A stretch of 64,000 nt of DNA from JAFALK01 sp036500605 (GTDB lineage Bacteria > Pseudomonadota > Gammaproteobacteria > Burkholderiales > Burkholderiaceae_C): the NCBI GenBank assembly GCA_036500605.1, contig DASYBU010000020.1, positions 69,419-133,418 on the forward strand, given 5' to 3'. The notes beneath the pieces were generated by a model, which was given only the letters and a program-made list of their open reading frames with translations, had not been told where the DNA came from and ran no database searches. This document shows positions 49,194 to 56,610 of the stretch, piece by piece (the stretch's first letter is position 1; each line of letters starts with the position of its first letter). The translations under genes were made by a program, and so were the position numbers.

Positions 49194-50234
49194 TTAGAAA
49201 GAGTGGGTCATACCGACTTCGAAGCCGCCCGAACCACCACCAGCGTAGACCGCCGGCGAGCTGTTCAGAGCAAACTTGCCAGCGCCCTTGTTGTCGATCT
49301 TCGAGACCGTCGTGTAGAGCTGGGTGCGCTTCGACAGCTTGTACACGAACTGAGCGCTGATCAGGTTGGCGTCGTACGCAGCCTTGGCGTTTTCAGCAGC
49401 CGTGTTGGCGTTCGCGTCCGAGTACGACAGCTTGATCGTGCCGGAATCGCCGACCGGGATCGAGCCGTTGATCGTCCAGACGGTTTCCTTGCGACCATTG
49501 GTCTTGAGTTCGGTCAGCATCACGCCGGCCTTCACAATACCGAAGTCATACGTACCGGCAACCGAACCTTGGCCGAACTTCGGGCCATTGTTCTGCAGAT
49601 AGATCACTTGAGCAGCAGCCGACACGTGCAACGGGCCTTGCTTGTAGCCGAAACGACCACCGTAGCTCTTCTGACCAACCGTGCCTTCACCAGCAGCCAC
49701 GTCCACCGAGCCGTAGAAACCGCCGAGGTTGTTCGGCAGGAAGTAACGGACTTCGTTGTCGGTGCGGTTGTTGGAACCGAAAGCCACCGGAGCGCCCATC
49801 GCGCTGTACAGCTTGGTCACGTCACCGAGACCCAGGCCACCGAACACGTCGAACTCGTCGACCAGGTTGCGTTCCGAAGTCTTGTCACGACCCAGGCGGA
49901 TTTCACCGAAATCGCCGGTCAGGCCGACCGTCGAACGACGATTCCACAGCTTGGTGGGCGACGTGGTTTGGTCACCGGCAACGCCGTTGTCCACAGCCAG
50001 GGCGCTTTCCAGCCAGAAATTGGCCTTCATGCCGCCACCCAGATCTTCAACACCGCGCACGCCGAGACGGCTGCTCAGTTGGCCATCGCTCGCCAGCGAG
50101 CTGAGGGTCTGGCCGCCAGCCTTGGTGTAGCGGGCAGCGACGTCCATCACGCCGAACAGGGTCACCGACGATTGAGCGAAGGCCGTGCCAGCCACCGAGC
50201 TCAGAACTGCCAGTGCAACGATTGATTTCTTCAT
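49194..50234 (-). CDS. General Gram-negative porin (Burkholderiales OmpC-like)
   Basis: A 346-residue outer-membrane beta-barrel protein with a clean signal peptide (start MKKSIVALAVLSSVAG, cleavage after GTAFA), first strand QSSVTLFGVMDVAARY, the constriction-loop region GEIRLGRDKTSERNL, and a C-terminal strand ending in Phe (FEVGMTHSF), the BAM recognition signal. It forms a trimeric diffusion pore. Codon choice is strongly biased (many AAG, GGC, GTC, ACC; few rare codons), suggesting high expression, in line with its own promoter, AGGAG ribosome site and strong terminator. Confidence 0.93.
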   Translation of the reverse strand: MKKSIVALAVLSSVAGTAFAQSSVTLFGVMDVAARYTKAGGQTLSSLASDGQLSSRLGVRGVEDLGGGMKANFWLESALAVDNGVAGDQTTSPTKLWNRRSTVGLTGDFGEIRLGRDKTSERNLVDEFDVFGGLGLGDVTKLYSAMGAPVAFGSNNRTDNEVRYFLPNNLGGFYGSVDVAAGEGTVGQKSYGGRFGYKQGPLHVSAAAQVIYLQNNGPKFGQGSVAGTYDFGIVKAGVMLTELKTNGRKETVWTINGSIPVGDSGTIKLSYSDANANTAAENAKAAYDANLISAQFVYKLSKRTQLYTTVSKIDNKGAGKFALNSSPAVYAGGGSGGFEVGMTHSF

Positions 50235-50322
50235 TAGATGACTCCTAAGTATTCATTGAGGCCCGGAACACGCACTCGAACCGCAGTGCCTGGGACCAAC
50301 CCCCTTCATCGGAAGCTGGGTC

Positions 50323-50352
50323 GTATTACACCGGACGAATGGCCCCCGGCAA
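50323..50352 (-). promoter_or_regulatory. Sigma-70-like promoter for the porin gene
   Basis: On the minus strand TTGCCG (complement of 50347-50352) and TAATAC (complement of 50323-50328) are separated by 18 bases. This leaves an ~80-base 5' leader before the AGGAG and ATG at 50234, enough for post-transcriptional control. Upstream, the spacer contains a CGTTGC/GCAACG hairpin around 50381-50398 that might be an operator. Confidence 0.5.
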
Positions 50353-50531
50353 AGCCAAGAGTCGCAAATTGACGCCCTATCGTTGCCCATGCGCAACGTA
50401 CCCCGGTATCACAAATGAGTCATATTGCGGATGGGATTTTCCTGGGTTAGTGCTAGCCAGCCTGTCAAATCGCTTGCGTTCAGGCGCCTCGTTAAACTGC
50501 CAGCCCTGACTTCCGAAGCCCTCCTACAGCG

Positions 50532-51170
50532 ATGCCGACCCACCCGCTCTCTCCGAAGGATCGACTGCTCTCCAGCGTGGATCAAGGCCTGAAGACCCTT
50601 CTTGGCGCGCACGCTGCAGCCGCGCTGCCGGGTCTCGACAAGGACGCCGAGCCACTGTCCCCTGAAGCCGCCAAGCTGTCAGGAGCGCTGATGCGCGTCA
50701 ACCACGTTGGCGAGATTTGTGCCCAGGCGCTGTATCAATCGCAGTCCCTTTTCAGTCGCAGCCCGCAGTTGTGTGCGCATTTCGAACATGCCGCCAAGGA
50801 GGAGCGCGATCACTTGGCCTGGACCAGCCAGCGCGTGACCGAGCTGGGCACCCACACCAGCTATCTGACCCCGCTCTGGTATGGCGGCGCCTTCGCCATC
50901 GGCGCGCTGGCGGGGCTGGTGGGCGACAAGATCAGCCTGGGCTTCGTGGTCGAGACTGAACGTCAGGTTGAACAACACCTGGCCCGCCATCTGGACCGCC
51001 TGCCGGCCGAAGACACGCGTTCGCGTCAGATCGTGAGCCGCATGAAGGAAGACGAGGCCCGTCACGCAGAAGAGGCCACCTCCGCCGGCGGCATCCCCTT
51101 GCCCGCACCGGTGAGCGGATTGATGAGGCTGGCCGCGCGGGTGATGACCCGCACGGCTCACTACATTTAG
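50532..51170 (+). CDS. coq7: Demethoxyubiquinone hydroxylase Coq7
   Basis: Coq7 is the di-iron monooxygenase that adds the C6 hydroxyl in ubiquinone synthesis. The 212-residue protein carries the ligand set in order: Glu61 in NHVGEICAQALYQ, Glu91-x-x-His94 in KEERDHLAW, a Glu in VETERQVEQHL, and the last ExxH in MKEDEARHAEEA. A hydrophobic segment in the middle (GGAFAIGALAGLVGDK) associates with the membrane. Upstream is a 297-bp spacer shared with the porin. Confidence 0.95.
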   Translation: MPTHPLSPKDRLLSSVDQGLKTLLGAHAAAALPGLDKDAEPLSPEAAKLSGALMRVNHVGEICAQALYQSQSLFSRSPQLCAHFEHAAKEERDHLAWTSQRVTELGTHTSYLTPLWYGGAFAIGALAGLVGDKISLGFVVETERQVEQHLARHLDRLPAEDTRSRQIVSRMKEDEARHAEEATSAGGIPLPAPVSGLMRLAARVMTRTAHYI

Positions 51171-51177
51171 CGTTTCG

Positions 51178-51600
51178 TCAGGCTTCGACGATCTCGACCG
51201 AGGTCGTCATGGCGGCCGTCTTGGCCAGCATGATGCTGGCCGAACAATATTTCTCATGGGATAGCGCTACCGCGCGCTCCACCACCTCTTGCTTGAGGCC
51301 GCGACCCGTCACGACGAAATGCATATGGATCGCGGTGAAGACCTTGGGATCGACCGGGGCCCGTTCGGCCGTGAGCTTGACCTGGCAACCCTGCACATCG
51401 TGGCGGCCCCGCTTGAGGATCAGTACCACGTCATAAGCCGTGCAGCCGCCGGTACCGGCCAGCACGGTTTCCATCGGGCGCGGCGCGAGGTCGCGTCCGC
51501 CGCCATCGGGAGCGCCGTCCATGGTCAGCAGATGACCGCTGCCGGTCTCCGCCACAAAAGCCATGCCTGAGGCACCCATCCAGTTGACCGTGCATTCCAT
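51178..51600 (-). CDS. OsmC/Ohr-family protein, YhfA-like
   Basis: A 140-residue protein of the OsmC superfamily. The two reactive cysteines of the family are present: Cys53 in AGTGGCTAYDVV and Cys119 in HEKYCSASIML, with the N-terminal ETV segment supplying the conserved Glu44. The sequence after WMG and the lack of Ohr-type motifs place it in the YhfA subgroup, whose physiological role is not settled. ATG 51600 is favoured by GGAAA upstream. It converges on coq7. Confidence 0.87.
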   Translation of the reverse strand: MECTVNWMGASGMAFVAETGSGHLLTMDGAPDGGGRDLAPRPMETVLAGTGGCTAYDVVLILKRGRHDVQGCQVKLTAERAPVDPKVFTAIHMHFVVTGRGLKQEVVERAVALSHEKYCSASIMLAKTAAMTTSVEIVEA

Positions 51601-51633
51601 CGCGATTTCCAGAAGCAATTTGTTGAATGATTA

Positions 51634-51662
51634 TTGCGGCGCAACATAGCTCGCGCTAGAAT
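51634..51662 (+). promoter_or_regulatory. Sigma-70-like promoter of the candidate sRNA
   Basis: TTGCGG (51634-51639) and TAGAAT (51657-51662) are exactly 17 bases apart. The predicted transcription start near 51669 is 57 bp past the divergent OsmC-family start codon, so this promoter reads rightward into non-coding DNA. Confidence 0.6.
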
Positions 51663-51668
51663 TCTATG

Positions 51669-51810
51669 CATGCGAGCTTGAGAGCGCTCCCAGGACCTGC
51701 CAAGGCACGTGATCTGGAGGGGCATGATCTTTCAAGATCGCACCGTTTGTCTCCTCCACCGCCTCCATGGTGGATTCAGCCCGAGATCGCAAGGTCTCGG
51801 GCTTTTTTTT
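51669..51810 (+). ncRNA. Candidate small RNA with anti-Shine-Dalgarno loops
   Basis: The ~142-nt transcript predicted between a good promoter and a strong terminator has no convincing reading frame. It contains GATCTT-TC-AAGATC (51726-51739, perfect stem), a CTCCTCC stretch (51751-51757), and the hairpin CCACC-GCCTCCAT-GGTGG (51756-51773) which displays CCTCC in its loop. TGGAGG at 51715-51720 could pair with CCTCCA (51753-51758) in a competing fold. C/U-rich CCUCC loops plus an oligo-U end are hallmarks of trans-acting, Hfq-type riboregulators that mask ribosome sites. No known family was recognised. Confidence 0.6.
51778..51810 (+). terminator. Strong intrinsic terminator
   Basis: AGCCCGAGA (51778-51786) pairs perfectly with TCTCGGGCT (51795-51803) around an 8-base loop, followed by a run of T to about 51810. 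The stem sits ~210 bp before ilvA, far from any upstream gene on this strand, so it most likely ends the short transcript from 51669. Confidence 0.9.
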
Positions 51811-51821
51811 GTGGATGTTGG

Positions 51822-51938
51822 CCCCTCGCCTGCGGAATACGCAGTCGGTGCCCCGAGGGGACTCCGATCCATGCCGGCATGGGCCGGCACGGACATCGGC
51901 TTGAGCCGGCCTTGGGAGCGGCCCGGCGGCCGGCTCAA
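51822..51938. other. Array of three GC-rich hairpins before ilvA
   Basis: Three consecutive inverted repeats fill the space after the terminator. First, CCCCTCG (51822-51828)/CGAGGGG (51854-51860), with an inner CTGCG/CGCAG stem. Second, CCGAT (51864-51868)/ATCGG (51895-51899), enclosing the 14-base palindrome CCATGCCGGCATGG (51869-51882). Third, a perfect 11-bp pair TTGAGCCGGCC (51901-51911)/GGCCGGCTCAA (51928-51938). It ends 80 bp before ilvA. It could be an ilvA leader, a REP-type array or a recombination remnant. Together with the sRNA it accounts for the 418-bp gap between the OsmC-family gene and ilvA; the last 80 bp show no clear promoter. Confidence 0.65.
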
Positions 51939-52018
51939 TGCAAAGCAAAGCCAAAAGGCCTGCTCCGTCAGCCCTTTAAGATGCGGCGCTGCATCAAATC
52001 TGCTCACGGAGACACGGA

Positions 52019-53593
52019 ATGGCCGGCGCCGCACGAAAGAAGTCCTCATCGAAGTCCACCTCTGCCAAGCCGGCCCTGATTCCGAGCGCTAACAGCTATC
52101 TTCAGCGCATCCTGAACGCCAAGGTCTACGACGTGGCGGTTGAGACCGCGCTCACGCCGGCGCGCAATCTGTCAAAGCGGCTCGGCAACAAGGTGCTGCT
52201 CAAGCGCGAAGACGACCAGCCGGTGTTCAGCTTCAAGCTGCGCGGCGCGTACAACAAGATGGCGCATTTGTCGCCCGAGGCACTGGCGCGCGGCGTGATC
52301 TGCGCTTCGGCGGGCAATCACGCGCAAGGCGTGGCGCTGTCGGCCAAGCGTCTGGGTTGCCGTGCAGTCATCGTCATGCCGGTCACGACGCCCAGGGTCA
52401 AGATCGATGCGGTGCACGGTCATGGCGGCGAGGTGATCCTGCATGGCGACAGCTACAGCGATGCCTATGGTCATGCGCTTGAGCTCGAAAAAGCGCAAGG
52501 CCTGACCTTCGTCCATCCCTTCGACGACCCCGATGTGATCGCCGGCCAGGGCACGATCGCGATGGAGCTGCTGCGCCAGCATCCGGGCCCAATCGATGCG
52601 GTCTTTGTCGGGATCGGCGGCGGCGGACTGATCTCCGGCGTGGCCGCGTACATCAAGGCCCTGCGGCCCGAGATCCAGGTGATCGGCGTGCAGACGCGCG
52701 ACTCCGATGCGATGGCCCGCTCGGTCAAGGCCGGCAAGCGCGTGCAGCTGAACGACGTCGGCCTGTTCTGCGACGGCACGGCCGTGAAACTGGTCGGTGA
52801 GGAGACCTTCCGCATCGCTCGCGAACTGGTCGATGACTTCGTGCTTGTCGATACCGATGCCGTCTGCGCCGCGATCAAGGATGTGTTTGAAGACACCCGC
52901 AGCGTGCTGGAGCCCTCGGGCGCGCTGGGCGTGGCGGCGATCAAGCAGTACGTGGCCAAGACCGGCGCCAAGGGCAAGACCTTCATCACGATCACCAGCG
53001 GCGCGAACATGAACTTCGACCGGCTGCGTTTCGTGGCCGAGCGCGCTGAGGTCGGTGAGCAACGCGAAGCCTTGTTCGCGGTGACGATGCCCGAGGAACG
53101 CGGCAGCTTCAAGCGCTTCTGCGAACTGCTCGGCTCGCGCAGCGTGACCGAGTTCAACTACCGCATCTCCGAAGCGAACGCCGCTCACATCTTCGTCGGC
53201 ATCAGCATCGCCAAGCCCGAAGAGGCCGACAAGCTGATGCGCATCTTCGAGAAGGCCGGCTTTCCCGCCGTCAATCTGAGCGCGAACGAGCTCGCCAAGC
53301 AGCATGTCCGGCACATGGTGGGCGGGCGCAGCCAGCTGGCGAAGAACGAGCGGCTTTACCGTTTCATCTTCCCTGAGCGGCCCGGCTCGCTGATGCGTTT
53401 TCTGTCGAGCATGCATCCGGACTGGAACATCAGCCTGTTCCACTACCGCAACCAGGGCGCTGACTATGGCCGCATCCTGGTGGGCTTGCAGGTGCCGCGC
53501 GGTGACGGGCCGGCGCTGCGCGATTTCCTCGCGTCGCTGAACTATCCCTTCGAGGATGAAACCCACAATCCTGTCTACAAGCTGTTTCTTTGA
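52019..53593 (+). CDS. ilvA: Threonine ammonia-lyase, biosynthetic
   Basis: IlvA deaminates threonine to 2-oxobutanoate, the first committed step to isoleucine. The 524-residue protein binds PLP through Lys73 in PVFSFKLRGAYNKM, with the phosphate-binding glycine loop FVGIGGGGLISGV near residue 198. The C-terminal ~180 residues hold two ACT-like regulatory domains (ALFAVTMPEERGSFKRFCEL and YRFIFPERPGSLMRFLSSM), giving the long, isoleucine-inhibited biosynthetic form rather than the catabolic TdcB. The basic N-terminus (ARKKSSSKSTSAK) is a lineage extension. Confidence 0.96.
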   Translation: MAGAARKKSSSKSTSAKPALIPSANSYLQRILNAKVYDVAVETALTPARNLSKRLGNKVLLKREDDQPVFSFKLRGAYNKMAHLSPEALARGVICASAGNHAQGVALSAKRLGCRAVIVMPVTTPRVKIDAVHGHGGEVILHGDSYSDAYGHALELEKAQGLTFVHPFDDPDVIAGQGTIAMELLRQHPGPIDAVFVGIGGGGLISGVAAYIKALRPEIQVIGVQTRDSDAMARSVKAGKRVQLNDVGLFCDGTAVKLVGEETFRIARELVDDFVLVDTDAVCAAIKDVFEDTRSVLEPSGALGVAAIKQYVAKTGAKGKTFITITSGANMNFDRLRFVAERAEVGEQREALFAVTMPEERGSFKRFCELLGSRSVTEFNYRISEANAAHIFVGISIAKPEEADKLMRIFEKAGFPAVNLSANELAKQHVRHMVGGRSQLAKNERLYRFIFPERPGSLMRFLSSMHPDWNISLFHYRNQGADYGRILVGLQVPRGDGPALRDFLASLNYPFEDETHNPVYKLFL

Positions 53594-53612
53594 GTCGCGC
53601 CTTGGCACTGGT

Positions 53613-53629
53613 GCCCGATGACATCGGGC
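53613..53629 (+). terminator. Stem-loop after ilvA
   Basis: GCCCGAT-GAC-ATCGGGC is a perfect 7-bp stem with a 3-base loop, 20 bp after the ilvA stop and 27 bp before the next start codon. There is no T run, so it may be only a partial terminator or mRNA-stabilising hairpin between the two genes. Confidence 0.45.
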
Positions 53630-53655
53630 GTTAGGCGGCGTGACAATGCAGATCT

Positions 53656-54717
53656 ATGTCCATCCAGCAATCCCTGATTTCGCCGACTGCCAACCCTGAG
53701 CTGGAGAAAACGCTGAGAGAGCGTCTCCGGCTGCATGTGTCAGCCTCCGGCAGCCTGGGCGAGCTGGAGCCGCTCGCCGTGCGCCTGGGGCTGGTGCAGG
53801 ACAGCCTCTCGCCGCGCTTTCGTGATCCGGTGCTGGCCTTGTTCGCCGCCGATCATGGGCTGGCGATGGATGGCATCGAGCCTCGCTTCGGCCAAAGCAC
53901 GCGCGATCAGGCGCAGATGGCGCTGACCCACCGCCTGCCCGTCTCCGCGATCACGCGCGCGCAGGGCATGCAACTGCTGGTGGTGGACTGCGGCATTGCC
54001 GAGTCCTTGCCGCCGCGTTCGCGGCTGCTGGCGCGCAAGATCGCGCACGGCACGCGCAACTCGCGCACGGGCAGCGCCATGACACTCGAACAAGCCCATG
54101 CCGGCATCCGCGTCGGCATGGAGATCGTGGATCACCTGCCAGGCAATGTGCTGGCCTGTGCCGGCATGGGCCAGGGCTCGGAGGAAGCCGCGGCACTGGT
54201 GCTTGCCAAGCTCGAGGGCATCCCGCTGCGCGACTTCATCATCTCCAGCGCCGACATGCGCCAGGATCTGCTCACGAAGCTGATGACGGTGACTCAGGCC
54301 GCGCAACTGCGCCACCGCGACCTGTCGGATCCGATGGACATCCTGGCGGCCTTTGGCGGCTTCGAGATCGCCGTGATGGTGGGCGCAATGCTCGTCGCGG
54401 CCAGCAAGCGCAACCTCATCATCGTGGACGGCATCACCGCTTGCGCCGCCATGAAGATTACCGTGCGGATCGCTCCGCCGGTCACCGATTACGCGCTGTT
54501 CTGCCGCAGCAACAGCCACCGCGGCCTGGATGCCGCGCTGGCCACTTTCCACGCCTCAGCACTGCTTGAAATGGGCATGGAGAGTGTCGACGGCACGGGC
54601 GCCGCGCTGGCCTGGCCCATGCTGCGCAGTGCCGCGGCCTTGCTGAGCGACCCACGAGAAGTGCCAGATTCGCAAAGCGGGCGTCTGGGCAGTGACACCT
54701 TGCCGCAGCTGAACTGA
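53656..54717 (+). CDS. CobT-family phosphoribosyltransferase homologue with altered active site
   Basis: The 353-residue protein follows the CobT (nicotinate-nucleotide:dimethylbenzimidazole phosphoribosyltransferase) fold along its length: ALFAADHGLAMDGIEP (~62-77), KIAHGTRNSRTGSAMT (~128-143), DPMDILAAFGGFEIAVMVGA (~225-244) and DGTGAALAWPML (~312-323). Two hallmark sites differ. The GEMGIGNTT loop is GMGQGSEE (~170-177), losing its Glu, and the LGEGxGAA motif holding the general-base Glu is SVDGTGAA (Asp312). No cobalamin genes are adjacent. It may be a CobT subfamily with a changed reaction or a non-catalytic homologue. It converges on gspC with an 8-bp gap. Confidence 0.8.
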   Translation: MSIQQSLISPTANPELEKTLRERLRLHVSASGSLGELEPLAVRLGLVQDSLSPRFRDPVLALFAADHGLAMDGIEPRFGQSTRDQAQMALTHRLPVSAITRAQGMQLLVVDCGIAESLPPRSRLLARKIAHGTRNSRTGSAMTLEQAHAGIRVGMEIVDHLPGNVLACAGMGQGSEEAAALVLAKLEGIPLRDFIISSADMRQDLLTKLMTVTQAAQLRHRDLSDPMDILAAFGGFEIAVMVGAMLVAASKRNLIIVDGITACAAMKITVRIAPPVTDYALFCRSNSHRGLDAALATFHASALLEMGMESVDGTGAALAWPMLRSAAALLSDPREVPDSQSGRLGSDTLPQLN

Positions 54718-54725
54718 GCGAAGGC

Positions 54726-55310
54726 TCAGCGCTCGGCGTTGCCCGGTCGCACGATCTGGCCCGGCTGGAGTTGCAGCGGCGGTGGAGAAATTTCAGCAGA
54801 GCCGGGTTGCTGCATCGCGGGCATCGGCGGCATCACCTGCACGTTGGGCACGGGGCCCGCGCCAGGCATCGTCGCGGGCGGCAGCGTCCCCTGAGCGGCG
54901 GGCTGCGGTGCCGCCAGTTGCAGCGTCACCTCGCCGGTGCCGTTCTGGCTGATGCGCACCGAGCGGCGTTCGACCGCAACAAGACGCCAATCGCCATCCA
55001 CGACAGCGCCCACGCGCACTGTTCGCAGCGCACCATCAACGGCGATCAGGGCCAGGCCTTCCTGCTCGCCCTGCGCATTGATCTTGGGCGCCACCACCCC
55101 GAACAGCTTGAAGCGGCTCTCCTGCGCCGGTGGCGCTTCGGCCGCCGGCTTGGCGCCGAGCAGGCGTGAAAGATCGGCCACGGCGGGCGGTCTTTCGCTG
55201 ACCGGCGCGGCCGTCGCATGCAAAGGTCGTGTAAAGCCGTGGATCGCCCAATAGACGGCACAAGCCGCCAGCAAGCCCCACACCACAAAAGCCGTCATTC
55301 GCGCGAACAT
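54726..55310 (-). CDS. gspC: Type II secretion protein GspC
   Basis: GspC links the inner-membrane platform to the GspD secretin. The 194-residue protein has one N-terminal membrane helix (MTAFVVWGLLAACAVYWAI), a linker, and the HR domain: LSRLLGAKPAAE, FKLFGVVAPKINAQGEQEGL, ALIAVDGALRTVRVGAVV. The C-terminal PDZ domain of longer GspC proteins is absent; instead a Pro/Met-rich tail ends with LQPGQIVRPGNAER. It is divergent from gspG across a 66-bp spacer, so the two share a promoter region. Confidence 0.88.
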   Translation of the reverse strand: MFARMTAFVVWGLLAACAVYWAIHGFTRPLHATAAPVSERPPAVADLSRLLGAKPAAEAPPAQESRFKLFGVVAPKINAQGEQEGLALIAVDGALRTVRVGAVVDGDWRLVAVERRSVRISQNGTGEVTLQLAAPQPAAQGTLPPATMPGAGPVPNVQVMPPMPAMQQPGSAEISPPPLQLQPGQIVRPGNAER

Positions 55311-55376
55311 GCATTGATTATGATCGACGCCGCTCACCCGCTTCCCGGCTTCTTCTCTTTTCAGTTTCTGCCTGTC

Positions 55377-55814
55377 ATGACCGCACCCTCCTCGCTCCGC
55401 TCGCGTGCCTCACGCGGCTTCACCCTGATCGAATTGCTGGTGGTGCTCGTCATCATCGGCGTGCTGGCCGCGCTGATCGTGCCTTCTGTGCTTGACCGCG
55501 CCGAAGATGCGCGCGTGACTGCGGCTCGCACCGACGTTGGCAACATCATGCAGGCGCTCAAGCTCTACAAACTCGACAACCAGCGCTACCCCACGGCCGA
55601 CCAGGGCCTCGACGCCCTGATCCACAAGCCCGGCAGCGCACCGCAGCCTGCCAACTGGAAGCCCTATCTGGAAAAGCTCCCCAATGATCCCTGGGGCCAG
55701 CCGTATCAATATGCCAACCCCGGCATCAAGGGCGAGATCGATGTCTACAGCTTCGGTGCCGATGGCAAGCCGGGCGGCGAAGGGCGCGACGCCGATATCG
55801 GCTCCTGGCAGTAA
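55377..55814 (+). CDS. gspG: Major pseudopilin GspG
   Basis: GspG is the main subunit of the type II pseudopilus. The 145-residue protein has a short leader ending SRG, then FTLIELLVVLVIIGVLAALI (Glu5), and the family's C-terminal calcium-site region: YPTADQGLDALIHKP, WKPYLEKLPNDPWGQPYQYA, and DVYSFGADGKPGGEG. ATG 55377 gives the compact leader; longer upstream frame would enter the gspC promoter. It should be processed by PilD. Confidence 0.96.
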   Translation: MTAPSSLRSRASRGFTLIELLVVLVIIGVLAALIVPSVLDRAEDARVTAARTDVGNIMQALKLYKLDNQRYPTADQGLDALIHKPGSAPQPANWKPYLEKLPNDPWGQPYQYANPGIKGEIDVYSFGADGKPGGEGRDADIGSWQ

Positions 55815-56246
55815 ATGAAAGCAGGCCAGCGCGGCTTCACGCTGATCGAGCTGCTTGTCGTCGTGGCCCTGATTGCCATCGCGGTGGGAACGGTCAGCCT
55901 GGCCCTGCGCGATCCGACCGCCACGCAGCTTGAGCGCGAAGCCGAACGCCTGGCCGCCCTGCTCGAAATGGCCCGCGCGGAAAGCCGCACCGATGGACTG
56001 CCCGTGCAGTGGCTGCCCCTGCCCGACAAGGCCGAGTTCCGCTTCGTGGGCCTGCCACCGGGCGTGACGATGCCGACTCAATGGCTCGGCGATCCGGTGC
56101 AGGTCGAGGTGCTCGGCGGCAACAGCGTCATGCTGGGTCCGGAGCCGATCATCGGCGCACAGCGCATCCTGCTCCATCTGGGCGAACGGCAATTGATGCT
56201 GGCGACCGATGGTCTTTCGTCCTTTGAAGTGCGGCCGGTGCCATGA
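55815..56246 (+). CDS. gspH: Minor pseudopilin GspH
   Basis: A 143-residue pseudopilin starting directly after the gspG stop, with leader MKAGQRG and FTLIELLVVVALIAIAVGTV (Glu5). The pattern REAERLAALLEMARAESRTD following the helix is typical of GspH. GspH joins GspI, GspJ and GspK at the pseudopilus tip. Its stop overlaps gspI by four bases. Confidence 0.92.
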   Translation: MKAGQRGFTLIELLVVVALIAIAVGTVSLALRDPTATQLEREAERLAALLEMARAESRTDGLPVQWLPLPDKAEFRFVGLPPGVTMPTQWLGDPVQVEVLGGNSVMLGPEPIIGAQRILLHLGERQLMLATDGLSSFEVRPVP

Positions 56247-56605
56247 GGAATCGCGAATGCGGCTTCACGCTGATCGAAGTGCTGGTCGCCCTGGCGCTCG
56301 TCGCCATCACGCTGGGCGCCGGGCTCAAGGCTGCCGGCGCGCTGACAAACAATGCCCAGCGCCTGGAGACCGTGATGGAGGCCCAGTGGTGCGCCGAGAA
56401 CCAGCTGAGCGAACTGCGCCTGTCCAAGCAATTCCCCGGCACCGGTGAAACCAGCTTCAGCTGTGAACAGCTGGGCCAGACCTTCGCGGGCCGGCAGATC
56501 GTGCGCGCCACACCCAACCCGAACTTCCGGCGCGTTGACGCCCAGATCAGCGATGCCGACGGCACGCCGCGCCTGACCCTGTCGACCATCCTGGCCCGCT
56601 TCTGA
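56243..56605 (+). CDS. gspI: Minor pseudopilin GspI
   Basis: A 120-residue pseudopilin with leader MRNRECG and FTLIEVLVALALVAITLGAG (Glu5), followed by AQWCAENQLSELRLSKQFPG, the conserved GspI segment (W-x-x-N-Q/A-L-x-x-L). It nucleates the tip complex with GspJ and GspK. ATG 56243 overlaps the gspH stop. Confidence 0.93.
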   Translation: MRNRECGFTLIEVLVALALVAITLGAGLKAAGALTNNAQRLETVMEAQWCAENQLSELRLSKQFPGTGETSFSCEQLGQTFAGRQIVRATPNPNFRRVDAQISDADGTPRLTLSTILARF

Positions 56606-56610
56606 ACATC

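Noticed and set aside
51709..52092. Open frame starting at the GGAGGGG-ATG in the candidate sRNA, as an ilvA leader peptide
   Set aside because: The first codons are not enriched for Thr, Ile, Leu or Val as in ilv attenuators, the frame crosses the terminator stem and hairpin array, and it overlaps the start of ilvA out of frame.
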